Below, piece after piece: positions 21,228 through 31,602 of a stretch of 64,000 nucleotides of DNA. The DNA is from Thereva unica (Eukaryota; Arthropoda; Insecta; Diptera; Therevidae), in NCBI GenBank assembly GCA_949987705.1, contig OX465281.1, positions 80,194,543-80,258,542 of the forward strand. The letters run 5' to 3'. How positions within the stretch are numbered: position 1 is the stretch's first letter; every line of letters starts with the position of its first letter. The position numbers and the translations under genes are program-made. The notes beneath the pieces are model-generated. The model saw only the letters and a list, made by a program, of their open reading frames with translations, made no database searches and was not told the origin of the DNA.

Positions 21228-22249
21228 CGTTCAACTCCGAACATAGTCTCTCTCATCCTGGTATTCGTGCTACAAGACGAGCCGTTACCAAGAAATACTT
21301 CTGGCCATCGAGCAATAAAGACTGCAATGAGTGGTCTCGATCATGCCTAGGTTGCCAAAAGTCCAAAGTTTCAAGGCATACCAAATCTCCATTGGAAGCT
21401 TTCAAACTTCCAAATAATAGATTTGACCATATCCATATGGATATAGTGGGACCCCTACCCCCATCTCGTGGATACTCTTATATCTTAACGATAGTCGATA
21501 GATTCACGCGATGGCCTGAAGCATACCCAATTCGGGATATCTCAGCTTCAACAGTGGCAAGAAAATTCGTCACTGAATTTGTCCCACGATTCGGCGTACC
21601 TCTTGAGATCACAACCGATCAAGGTACGCAGTTCGAATCGAAACTGTTCAATGAAGTCGCCAAATTACTCGGCACTCATCGAATTCGGACTACCGCCTAC
21701 CACCCGCAAGCAAACGGGATGGTTGAACGGTTCCACAGGCAACTAAAAGCAGCCTTAATGGCAAGGGACAACACTACTCATTGGAGTGAAGATTTGCCCT
21801 TTGTCATGTTAGGCATACGCACGGCAATTAAGACCGACTTACAATGCTCACCAGCCGAGCTCGTATACGGTCAGAATCTGAGACTTCCCAATTCGATTTC
21901 TATCCCAACGGATGAGAGTCCAATTGAAGAATCAGAATTCCTGTCTCGCCTTCGTTCTCATATGCAGAACATCAAGGCAATACATCCTCGGCAACCCGTC
22001 CAAAAGGATGTCTACGTGCCAGAAGCCCTGGAGAACGCCGACTACGTTTTCATACGAGTCGACAGAGTTCGAAAACCTTTCGAACCTCCATATGAAGGTC
22101 CATACGAAGTAATCAAACGATTACGAAAACACTTCGTTGTCAAATTGAACGGCACAACCAAGTCAATATCCATCGACAGGCTAAAACCAGCCTTCGGTTG
22201 TGACCGCGACAACGAAGTTAAGCCACCTAAAGCGGTAACATTCCGTTAA
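21222..22249 (+). pseudogene. Gypsy pol: integrase
   Basis: Frame open from about 21222. The zinc-binding HHCC region starts at SHPGIRATRR and ends CLGCQ. The catalytic core has D (HIDMDIVGP-like, near 21437), D (TTDQGTQFES) and E (NGMVERFHRQLK). A C-terminal chromatin-binding part follows with DRVRKPFEPPYEGPYEV. The stop is 10 bases before the polypurine tract. The domain itself looks undamaged but is out of frame with RNase H. Confidence 0.88.
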
Positions 22250-22258
22250 CGCTACGCT

Positions 22259-22273
22259 GGGGGGGGGGGAGTA
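22259..22273 (+). other. Polypurine tract
   Basis: Eleven G residues followed by agta, immediately before the 3' LTR. This is the primer site for plus-strand DNA synthesis. Confidence 0.85.
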
Positions 22274-22518
22274 TGTAGTGACCGCGTAAAGTTTAATTAC
22301 CAAACTTTACGCAATGTCACACAACAACTTCCGGCACGATCAAAACGATCAGTCGGAACACTCCATCGATCACCGAACTCGAAGTTCAGTGATCTTGCCG
22401 TTTTCCCCCATCTTGTTTATCGTAGATCCAATTTCCGCCATCTACGAGACAATCTATCAAAAAGGCTCCCTCTAACCTATGACATCGTGCGTGCATACAA
22501 AGCGAAAATATCAGTGAC

Positions 22519-22605
<87 letters not shown>

Positions 22606-22752
22606 ACATTATACAAATAAATTGTTTCAATTTAATCCGATAATTAAAACTTGTGATAAAACGATAATTGTTATTAATAATAAAGTTATAAGTGAAAGTA
22701 CTAAAATTAAAACGTGTTTAATTCAAAAGCTCCCCGGAATACAGGAGCTATA
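22274..22752 (+). repeat. 3' LTR
   Basis: Begins tgtagtgaccgcgtaaagtt, ends ggagctata, and holds a (TA)n run at 22522-22599. It lacks the MITE found in the 5' LTR. Near identity to the 5' LTR points to a young insertion. Confidence 0.93.
22522..22599. repeat. (TA)n microsatellite in 3' LTR
   Basis: About 39 TA units; longer than the corresponding run in the 5' LTR. Confidence 0.95.
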
Positions 22753-23433
22753 ACAGAGTATCTAAGCTTAAACGTCAACTGTCGTCGTCGACATTTGTAA
22801 TTTTCAATATGAAGACACGCATGTGGATATTGACGGATATTGTTTCACAAATTAACACTAGATATACCGACAATTTGACTTACCTATATTTACCGACACC
22901 AGTCAAAATGACTGGTCTTAGAAAAAATGGATAGTGGGACTTCCGTCTTTATATATTTTTAAAAATGATAAACTACTTCAATTATAGGTTGATTGTAATA
23001 TTATTTATTTATTATAAATTCATTTATTAGTTAACTAAAACATTATAATATTCAAATTCTCAAACATAAATTAATTAATTCACAATATAACATAATCAAT
23101 ATAACGAAGTTAACATTTTGATTAACGAATTAACTTTTAAGTTAATTTCCAAAACCATTAACGGACTTATTAACTTCCGTTAAATTCAGCTTCCGTTAAC
23201 ATAAGTCCGTTAAATGTTTCTTAGGTGTCGCGATGAATCATGGCATGTCGGTGCATGCACTATTCACTGTGTTCGCATGAGGCTGGCTAGCTTTCGTTGA
23301 GTTTACAGGGAGCCTTTTCCGTCTAGAAACTCAATTCAATCCCTGTTTCCATGAGCGCTAATGCTGAGTTGATCAAATTCAAGGAGAAGCTCAAGCATAT
23401 CTCGGTTCTCTCCTGCCGATAGTTGCTGCAACA

Positions 23434-24070
23434 GTGTTCAAATTGAAGGCTGTTAAGTCGAGGGGTCTTGTATTCTGTACTGCTTTAGCTAATGCCTTAG
23501 TAGCAGGCATAGAGAGACGGTTTGGACCTCTTATGGAGGATGAAGGTTGCCAACTTGCTTCGGCCTTTCATCCGAAGTTCCGGCTGATATGGCTTGAGAA
23601 GTATGACAGCAGCAAAATACCTAAAGTTAGGAAATGTATGGAGGCGAAAGTGGAAGATGCTCTGAAGCGAGAAAGCGACCAAGATGAAAAGGAGAGCGTT
23701 AGCGGAAGCAGCAATAACGAAGAAGAAGGGGAGGATTTCTTTAGTAGATACTGTCACTCAGCCAGAAGAAAAGTCTAAGGGCCACAAATCTTTAAAAAGT
23801 AAAGCTCAGAATTTGGTCAAAATGTGGTTGAGCGTGAAGTCAAAAGACTCTTTAACTGATGCAGCGTTCATTGGTGAACAGGTCTTAGTGAATCAATTTA
23901 TTAAATATAATACAGCGATCCCATCTAGTGCTGCAGTAGAACGACTTTTTTCAGTAGGAAAAGATATTTTGAGTGCAAAACGATCATCCCTCTCGGACGA
24001 AAATTTTAATATGTTAATGTTCATGAAGGGAAACATGCACCTCATGCAAGATGAAGATGATCTTGCATGA
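23434..24070 (+). pseudogene. hAT-type transposase, C-terminal fragment
   Basis: The first part (23434-23778) has ALVAGIERRFGPLMEDEG and the conserved FHPKF-like line of hAT transposases. The frame changes near 23740 and continues to 24070 with the C-terminal dimerisation signature AAVERLFSVGKDILSAKRSS and LSDENFNMLMFMKGN. The N-terminal zinc finger and the catalytic region are absent. The flanks 23000-23220 and 24250-24410 are rich in ttaacgaagttaac-like repeats that may be subterminal sites of the hAT element. Confidence 0.85.
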
Positions 24071-24078
24071 GGTGCATG
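24034..24078. repeat. Perfect hairpin over the hAT stop codon
   Basis: Arms of 19 bases (24034-24052 and 24060-24078, catgcacctcatgcaagat) with a 7-base loop. The stop codon of the hAT frame lies in the right arm. It looks like a short inverted duplication of the last codons. Confidence 0.85.
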
Positions 24079-25032
24079 GTCCCCTTTTTATTCGCTTTAG
24101 AGTATTATTGCATATGTATGTAAATATGTTAAAATAAATATTACGAAAAAAAACAAACAAAAAGGAGTCATAATTATTTATTTACATTTCCGACATATCC
24201 TATCTATACTAAAATACTAGAGCTGCACTATTTTTTGGTTGACACACTGATATCTCATTAAAAAAATATTCGATAATTAACGAATTAACGATTAACTTTA
24301 ACTTCCGCTACATTTTCAACAAGTTAACGCATTAACGATTAACGAAGTTAACTTTTTGAGTAACGGAATAACGATTAACGAAGTTAAATTTTGAATTAAC
24401 TGTGCCCACCTATGCAATATAGTTACAATATATGTATTTTCGAATATTTCGGTACCCAAAGAAATGTTTATTTCCAGTATTCTCAACAAAATTTCACAGT
24501 CAACACCACTCAAAATCCAACCAACGAATGAAAATTTATAATGAAGCCCATTTAGCCTCCCCACCCTTTCCACACACACACATTTTTTTTGTATTTTGCT
24601 ACAATTACGCAGCATTTATAATTTATTATATACGCAGTATTTATGCGTAAAGGGGCCTACAGACACACGACATGTTTGTCTACATGTCGATAACTAATCA
24701 CGCACAGACGTAACTACATGTCGATAAACTTACCTAACGACATTATTTGGGAAAGGATTTTACCGTGATAGGTTGTGTGCGATCAGTAAAACTATAGGCT
24801 GTATCAGATTCAAACAGTTAGCAGAGGCAGAAGCAGAAACAGTGGCAGTGTTCTGCCTTTTGAATCAGATCCAAATATTTAGCAGGGGCAGTCACATTTG
24901 ACATTTTACGTTTTATTTGACCGCGTAGCGATAAAGAAAAATAAAGCAATGTTGATGTTAATAGAGAATGATTTTTTCAATCAATTATTAATCGTTATAG
25001 CGATATATATTCAATATTGTAATTATATTAAA

Positions 25033-26221
25033 ATGTTTAGTGCACAAAGAAGAATGTGGACAAGGGAAATGTTTTCACAGAATGAAAGGGATATGAATAG
25101 CTTCTACAACAAAATTTTTGAGATTATGAGGAATAGAGATGATGATCAATTCCGGCAAGCTACACGAATGGGCGTTTCGCAATTTAAATTGTACAATTTA
25201 TTAAAAGAAAGACTAATACGGGTTAGTCACAGAAGACCTATAGAAGCTGAATGCCGATTGGTTCTTACTTTAGTGTAAATAAACTATTTGTAATAAGTAC
25301 GTTTTTGAAACGGGAATTTATATTTACAGATATCTATCACAAGGAGTTTCGTGGCGCACGCTTTCGTGGGCATTTAGAATTGGGTATAGCACTGTACGAG
25401 AAATTATCATAGATACATGTGAAGATATTTGGCAGGAGTTGCATGGCATTTATCTTGCTCCACCCAATGAACACGAATGGGAAAAAATATCCCTCGATTT
25501 TTACGTTTCAACAGGCCTACCAAATTGCGTCGGTGCACTTGATGGTAAACATGTGAGAATCAAATGTCCCCCCAATGGAAATTCTGTGTATTTTAACTAC
25601 AAACAATACCACAGTATTGTTTTACTTGCTTGCTGTGATAGCAATTATTGCTTCACAGCTGTAGATATAGGGGCTTACGGTAGTCAGAGCGACGGTGGCG
25701 TGCTAGCGAAGAGTGCTTTCGGAACAAACCTCTTAAACGGTACATTAAATTTACCGAAACCAAAAATAATTCCGAATTCAAATATCGCTTTACCATTCTA
25801 CTTCGTTGGAGATTCCGCATTTCCTTTAAAAACCCATTTAATGAGGCCATATCCAGGGCGAAACCTAATAAGCAAAAAGGAAAAATTCAATAAAATGCTA
25901 TCATCGGCAAGAGTGTCTATTGAAAACACGTTCGGAGTAATGACGGCTAGATGGCGAGTCTTAGAAAATTCGATAAACCTGTTTCCGGAGAACGCAGAAA
26001 AAATTATAAAAGCAGTTGTAGTTTTACATAATTTTGTTAAAATGAATGATGGTCAGTACTGCCCACCAAATTACACAGACAATCAAGACGATCATATCGA
26101 AGGACTATGGAGAAAGACAGCCAACCCCCTTCCAACAAGCCGAATGTTTACTAGATTTAATGCAACTAGATCAGCATTTCAACAAAGAGACACTTTAAGG
26201 GATTACTTAACCCACACATAA
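25033..26221 (+). CDS. Harbinger transposase (DDE), one intron
   Basis: Start is the ATG at 25033 (MFSAQRRMWTREMF). Exon 1 is 25033-25274, a 55-bp GT-AG intron spans 25275-25329 and exon 2 runs to 26221, giving 377 residues, a normal size. The N-terminal helical region (DDQFRQATRMGVSQFKLYNL) binds DNA or the partner. The catalytic triad is D in GALDGKHVRIKCPP, D in FVGDSAFPL and E in SIENTFGVM. VDIGAYGSQSDGG is the superfamily signature. No lesions are visible. The second Harbinger at 38856-40071 shares intron 1 position (LTL/YLSQG). Confidence 0.92.
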
Positions 26222-26394
26222 TTCACTACTTTTTATTTTTTATGAATAAGAATTGTTATGTATATTTAAAAATATGAAACAACACTGTTTTTTTTTAGAA
26301 GTTTAATTCATTAAATAACAAAATAACAACATAACATAATCCAAAACTTAATTAAAAAACATGTAAAATACTTCAAAATATAAAATAAATTATT

Positions 26395-27277
26395 TCAATT
26401 TAAATTTAATGATTCCGCTATTTCATTGTGTACCAATGTAGTGACTTTAACTATCAGTTGTGATTTTTGTAAAAAACTCATTGAAGTACTTTCTACCTGT
26501 TTCGCCAGGCCTAAAAAACAAATTTGTATCGGTGATGTATTTGAGGCTATTTCCAAGGATCGGGTGGCGGTGCTTATTAATTTGTGCATTTCCTGATGCG
26601 TGTTTTCTAATAACTCCTCAGACTGTAATGTTCTCCTTCGTTTTCGTTGATATGGTGGATTATTATTTGGTGAATTATTTTCTTTTTTACTTTCTGAAAC
26701 CGATGGCGAATCACTACAGTTCTGAGGGGCTACTGAGGGCTCAACAGATGGTGGTTCCTGAACATGGAAGCTGGCATCGAATAATAATGAGCCATCGGTG
26801 TCTATCTCCAAATCAGGAGAAAAATGTTCATATAAAACACTGGCTGACAGCTCACTATTATTCTTAAAATTGCTGGTTGTTCTAAAAGTAAACATTGAAT
26901 TAAAATCAAGCCTTCCACTACACTTTACATACTTGTTATTAATACAAGGAGTATCAAGCAAAAATAACATTTCACTATAAAATTTCCACAGTTTTTTAGG
27001 AGAACCCGCAGATCCTGTTGTGGTAATATTTTTCTTCCTGTCGCGATGAAATTTATCACGTAGAGTTTTCCATCTCTTACGTACTTCATCCACTGCAATT
27101 ACAAATATTTATCTTTCGATAATAATGGCATTTACTTTATTACATACCACTTTTTTTTAATTCTTTTGCTATCTCACCCCAAACTTTAAGTTTTAAATCC
27201 TCCCTTTTGTAACCTGGCTTCGCTTTGTTGTACAAAATTTCGTTATTTTTAACGAGCTGAATTAATTGCTCCTCCAT
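26395..27277 (-). CDS. Harbinger MADF/Myb-like DNA-binding protein
   Basis: Exon 1 is 27277-27148 (MEEQLIQLVKNNEILYNKAK), a 55-bp GT-AG intron spans 27147-27093, and exon 2 runs 27092-26395, giving 275 residues. The MADF domain has its usual landmarks: the N-terminal LIQLVKNNEILYN helix, KVWGEIAKEL, then VRKRWKTLRDKFHRD and WKFYSEMLFLLD. The C-terminus is variable and Ser/Asn-rich with a basic RKRRRTL patch. In PIF/Harbinger elements this second protein carries the transposase into the nucleus and to the ends of the element. The first exon was found by splicing and is missed when only single long frames are considered. Confidence 0.88.
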
Positions 27278-27884
27278 TTTTTAATTCACAGCTTTTTCAC
27301 ACACGTACTCGACAAATCTGGAAATGTCAAAAATCACTGCTCAGAAAGAAAAGCAGTAAAATTAGGATTAGGAATGAAAATTCTGCTGGCAGTTTTTTTC
27401 TGGCGGCAGTGTTCATGTGACCAGCGTAAGCCAATAGAAACAGTTCTCTGCCGCGAATTCTGCTTTACTGCCGTGAATCTGGATGGGCCTTATGGGTTAA
27501 GGCACTAGCTTTTACACTGATGTTGAGAACCAAGTTTACAACTGCTGTACTAACACACTACATGTCTCAGAAAATCAAAACATTTTGATTTTTCGTCAAC
27601 TTGTTGTGACATGTCGACAACCGGTGTACAGATGTGATAATTTGACGGTTTCCAACTCAGGTTGGTAGACATGTCGTGCGTCTGTAGGCCCCTTAAAACT
27701 GATTCCATCACGTAGAAAAATGTACCAGATTTTGAATAAAAAAATAAATCTGACCGCAATTCAATTAAGTATCACTACAAATATCATTGCATCGTTTTAA
27801 AACATAAAAATAGGGTCAACTAGGAATTTGAAAATGAAACTACAAAACCAGTCATTTTGACTGATGTGGTAAATCTAGTGTTAA

Positions 27885-28000
27885 TCATTTAGTACATGTA
27901 GAATCTATTGATTATTTGGAAGCGTTGCCTGGTGATAAAGCAATTAAAGTGCATGAATTTTAGGTTCCCGCCCGGGCATAAGATTTTCTAATAGGAAAAA
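27885..28000. other. Spacer
   Basis: Short flank between the piggyBac-like element and the foldback repeat; nothing recognised. Confidence 0.4.
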
Positions 28001-28545
28001 AATAAATGGTTAAAAAAATTTTTTAAAAAAAATTCTTTTCATTAACTAAAAAATGTACTGAAAAGTAAAAAATAAAATAAATGGTTAAAAAAATTTTTTA
28101 AAAAAAATTCTTTTCATTAACTAAAAAATGTACTGAAAAGTAAAAAATAAAAAATATTTTAAAGAAAGCGTGAAATTTCAATTTTAATGAAAAAGTTAAT
28201 TAAAAGAATGGCGCATTTTTCATCAAAAATTTTTGTTAGAATTTGAAATTAACAAAGCAAAAAATTGAGGGTTATTGTAAATCTCACGCGATTTACAGTT
28301 ATATTTTCAATTTTTGATGAAAAATGCGCCATTCTTTTAATTAAATTTTTCATTAAAATTGAAATTTCACGCTTTCTTTAAAATATTTTTTATTTTTTAC
28401 TTTTCAGTACATTTTTTAGTTAATGAAAAGAATTTTTTTAAAAAATTTTTTTAACCATTTATTTTATTTTTTACTTTTCAGTACATTTTTTAGTTAATGA
28501 AAAGAATTTTTTTTAAAAATTTATTTTAACCATTTATTTTATTTT
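28001..28545. repeat. Foldback-type element with tandem repeats in its arms
   Basis: Left arm about 28001-28235 and right arm about 28310-28545 are reverse complements. Each arm holds two tandem copies of a 76-bp AT-rich unit (aataaatggttaaaaaaatt at 28001 and 28077). Tandem units inside long inverted arms are the defining layout of Foldback/Galileo-like elements. The central 75 bases are unique. Confidence 0.8.
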
Positions 28546-28549
28546 CTAC

Positions 28550-29215
28550 TTTTTAGTTTATTATATGTATTCCGCCATTTTATGATGGCAATTCTATTAG
28601 ATTTAAAATTACGTCACACAGTTTACTGTATTCATTTGATACCCATGTCGTGGGCTCGGTGGAACATAATTGAAAAAACGGCCGCCATCTCGGAACCGTC
28701 TTCTTGATTTTTTTACAAAAAGGTCAGATTGCATTTAGTACTTATACATGATGAGTTGAACTCAAGTTGAACCCAAGTCTAACTACATGTAAACGGGAGT
28801 CGAGTTGGGTTAAGGTTGACTGAACTCGACTCAGCTCTGCTACCTGAGTTTAGTTGAAATTATGCATACGGACATGAGTTCAGTATTTGAGTAGTTGAAT
28901 TTAGTTGACAGCAGCATCTCTGTGTTTGTTTGTGATTTTTTGTAACGTGTATTGCTTCTTTATTATCACTTATCAAATTGGAAGTTGATCGGTTATATTT
29001 TCTACTTTTTAGTCTATTATAAGCTTTCCGCAATTTAGTGTTGGCCGGCATTTTGAATTTGGAATGACGCCACATAGCTTATTGTGTTCTACCTGTCATA
29101 TCCTTTCATTTGATACCCATGTCAGAGGGCCGCGGAGCACAATTTCAAAAATTTCAAAAATCGGCGCCATTTTGGAACCGCCATCTTGATATTTTTACAA
29201 AATGGCCAGATTGCA
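28550..29215. repeat. Two diverged direct repeats around a MITE-like insert
   Basis: The segments 28545-28740 and 28990-29215 align (catttgatacccatgtc, ggaaccg...cttgat, tttttacaaaa, cagattgcatt). The 250 bases between them are rich in gttgaactcaagttga-like repeats and probably a separate insertion. Non-coding. Confidence 0.65.
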
Positions 29216-29315
29216 TTGTCATCCAAACTAAACGTGTATGCAAAATTTCAGCTCTATCCGAAACCGGGAAGTGAGTCAAATTTAACTTCCAAGATTTGAC
29301 GACAAACAGTGTAAT

Positions 29316-29853
29316 AGGGTTGATACACGGGCACAAACGAATGATCATTCTTCCAGCTTCATCCATTTGAATGATCATTCGTTTACATGCTGATACACGA
29401 GACAACAGCAATGAAGATACAGGGAATGACAGCAGTTGTCAAAATGGACGTGGCCAGCATTTTACCAATTGTTAACTTGCTCATGATGAGGAGAAAATCC
29501 AGAAAGTTAAAACGCTTAGCAATGAAAGCAAGGAAAAGGATATGCGTAAACATAATTAAAAGAACCACGAACTTTCAAAAACGTTTTGAAAACGTCAAAA
29601 TATTCTTCCTCTTCTTCTTTTTATATCAAGGGTACATAGCACAGACAAATTTTTTAACTTCTAAACACTTTAAATAGTGGAAAATTTCCAGTTTCCAACT
29701 TCATTGAAGGCGAATGAAGTTCTATTTGCTTCATTCAGAAAAGAAACGAATGAAGATATTAATGTTCATTAGAACTTCATTGCATCTGATACACGAAGAC
29801 GAATGATCATTCCTCTTTCAATGAACATTCGTTGGTGCCCGTGTATCAACCCT
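29316..29853. repeat. MITE with TIR agggttgatacacgggcac
   Basis: The left end agggttgatacacgggcac and the right end gtgcccgtgtatcaaccct are exact complements; subterminal gaatgatcattc palindromes repeat on both sides. Body 538 bases. The small plus-strand frame at 29387-29677 is basic but shows no known domain. Confidence 0.85.
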
Positions 29854-29893
29854 ATAAGTTAAATAAAAGAATTTAAATAAGACGATGCGATCT

Positions 29894-30374
29894 GGAGCGC
29901 GTTCAAAAACCTTACTATAGTAAACCACGAGGTAAGGTGTGGTTATGCTGCATCACTTCACTTAACCACGAAAGTTTATGTTTAACCATGGAGGTTTTTG
30001 AACGCACCGTGGTTAACTACGAGGTAAAGAAAATTAAAACAATTTTTTCATAAAATAGTCTCGGTTATTTGCTTCAATTATTTTCAATAATTATTTATTT
30101 AAAATAATCTCACAAATTCCACTTTGATCTGTTCATTATTAACATTAAAACAAATGTCAAAGAATTGTTTTTATTATTCTTCTTCTTAACTATCGCTAAC
30201 CATGCTCCCGAGCATGGTTCAAATTTTACTACACCATGGTTAACCACGGGGAGTTTTTGAACGCCAAAAAGTTATGCTCGTGGTTATGTTGTAGTTAACC
30301 ACGGAGTTTTTGAACGACAAAAGTTTACCATAGTTAACCATGGTTAACCATAGTAAGGTTTTTGAACGCGCTCC
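29894..30374. repeat. MITE with TIR ggagcgcgttcaaaaacctt
   Basis: Left ggagcgcgttcaaaaacctt and right aaggtttttgaacgcgctcc are exact complements. The inside has many gttaaccacgg/ccatggttaac palindromes. A 5'-cut copy lies at 33908-34240 and an interior fragment at 7405-7470. Confidence 0.88.
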
Positions 30375-30686
30375 TGATTGTTCTATTTGGATTCTGCAAT
30401 CATTTCACATTTAGTCCCTCCGCACACGAGTCGAACGATTTGCAATCACAGGTTTCACAATTCCTTTCTGTACTATTTTTATACTAAAATAGATATTAAT
30501 AACTGCAACGTTCTGAAATTATATTTTATTTATTGTTTAATATATAACACAACTTATCTGTTTGACATCTGTTCTTCAAAAGTAAAGCTATTCACACAAT
30601 GGTTGTTTTATTATTTCCATGACTGGAAGTTGTCAACTTGGTTCGATGCTGGAAGACACAACTTCCATGACATCTCCTTTTTTCTT
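30375..30686. other. Spacer between MITE and gypsy remnant
   Basis: AT-rich; may hold the LTR or untranslated 3' part of the minus-strand gypsy remnant. No clear boundaries. Confidence 0.35.
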
Positions 30687-31587
30687 TTAGCGATATCGCG
30701 CCGATGTCTTTACTACTCGGCCGCTGCTCGTCGTCCGAATGTCTGGAGCCGGTGTTGATGGAGTCTGCGTTGGTAGGTGCAACTCTGCTTCCCCGTTAAT
30801 TTCGCACGGTTCAGATGTGGTTCTTTTATCAGGCTCATCCTCAGCAGGTGGTTCCGATGATGTCACTTCGTTTGACGCTCCCGACGTGTGCTTAATGTGC
30901 CAAGCATTTCTGACGTAGTTACCTCCCTTTGTCTTTACGGTATACGAACGTGGTTTGGTCGACGTAATGTTAGTTGTCATAGCTGGTACCCAATTTTGAT
31001 GTCCTTTCCTTAATCTGACTTTTTCTCCAACTTCAAAGTTTCTAATTTCTTTTTTTCCTCCATCTGCATTGTTCTTCTCTTTCTCCTTTATTTTCTTCAG
31101 TTTTTTCGTTATATTACTTATAATTTTCGGTGTTAGGAGTTTTTCATTTGTGGTTAACAATGTCTTAGTCCTTCTGTTCATTAGCCTTTGGTTTGGTGAT
31201 CCCAAGTCCAATCTAGGAGTGTTTCTATGATGTAGCAAAGCTAAATAAATGTCCGTGTCATCTTCTTGGCATTTCTTCATTAAGGTCTTTGCTTCCTGTA
31301 CATAGCGCTCCGCAAGTCCATTGGATCTAGGAAAGTGTGGACTAGAGATTCGATGTTCAAAATTCCATTCTTTTGTAAATTTTCTAAATTCTTCACAATC
31401 GTACTGCTTCCCTCCATCTGAATGTAACACATCCGGAATACCAAACGTTGAAAACCAATTTTTTTAGTGCGTTTATTGTTGTTGAACTTGACATGTTTGT
31501 CAGTTCTTGTATGTCGAAATATCCTGAATAGGCATCTGCAATCATTATGTAGTCTTTTCCTTTTAGGTGAAATAGATCCGTGGCTAC
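30687..31587 (-). pseudogene. Gypsy integrase, C-terminal part of a split remnant
   Basis: Continues the integrase that begins at 33538 after removal of the LINE. From 31587 downward it reads TDLFHLKGKDYIMIADAYSG (first catalytic Asp region). A frame change occurs near 31440-31460. Then come SDGGKQYDCEEF (second Asp), FPRSNGLAERYVQEAK (Glu) and a Lys-rich C-terminal domain ending at 30687. The type is like mag/K02A2.6 gypsy elements. Dead copy. Confidence 0.85.
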
Positions 31588-31602
31588 TATACTCCATGCA
31601 CG

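Larger units (their letters stand above)
12730..22752 (+). mobile_element. Ty3/gypsy retrotransposon, CsRn1-like, 10 kb
   Basis: LTRs at 12730-13413 and 22274-22752 share sequence almost base for base outside a MITE and a TA microsatellite. The internal order is tRNA-Trp primer site, leader, gag (18292), protease, RT, RNase H, integrase and a G-rich polypurine tract. The CHCC-type Gag knuckle and tRNA-Trp primer are hallmarks of the CsRn1 group. Gag is open, pol is broken by at least three frame changes and one stop. The leader is swollen by a Tc1 palindrome and a minisatellite element. No clear host target duplication could be fixed; flanks aactg/aacag are only a partial match. Confidence 0.93.
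24796..27490. mobile_element. PIF/Harbinger DNA transposon, apparently complete
   Basis: Imperfect terminal repeats begin aggctgtatcagattc and end gaatctggatgggcct, with TAT on both sides. Both genes expected of the superfamily are present, convergent in order: DDE transposase on plus and a MADF/Myb-like DNA-binding protein on minus. Neither has a stop or frame break. CTGC-rich subterminal repeats (gcagaggcagaagcag; ctgctttactgccg) are likely protein-binding sites, as known for this superfamily. Confidence 0.85.
24651..27693. mobile_element. TAA-flanked element hosting a Harbinger
   Basis: Ends aggggcctacagacacacga and tcgtgcgtctgtaggcccct are inverted repeats and TAA flanks both sides (24648-24650, 27694-27696). 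Subterminal acatgtcgata and tgtcgacaac motifs recur. This looks like a PIF/Harbinger-type MITE of about 350 bases into which the autonomous element at 24796-27490 inserted. Confidence 0.8.
22856..27880. mobile_element. piggyBac-like element ends enclosing nested insertions
   Basis: TTAA stands at 22852-22855 and 27881-27884. The left end reads cactagatataccgac and the right end ggtaaatctagtg, with an inner inverted motif ccagtcaaaatgactggt / accagtcattttgactg. TTAA targets and CACTAGA-type ends are typical of piggyBac-like elements. The left end has an extra copy of the accgaca segment. No piggyBac transposase remains; the inside is filled by hAT and Harbinger material. Confidence 0.75.

Noticed and set aside
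29387..29677. Basic 96-codon frame inside a MITE
   Set aside because: No domain match, lies wholly between MITE ends, Lys/Arg content explained by A-rich sequence.
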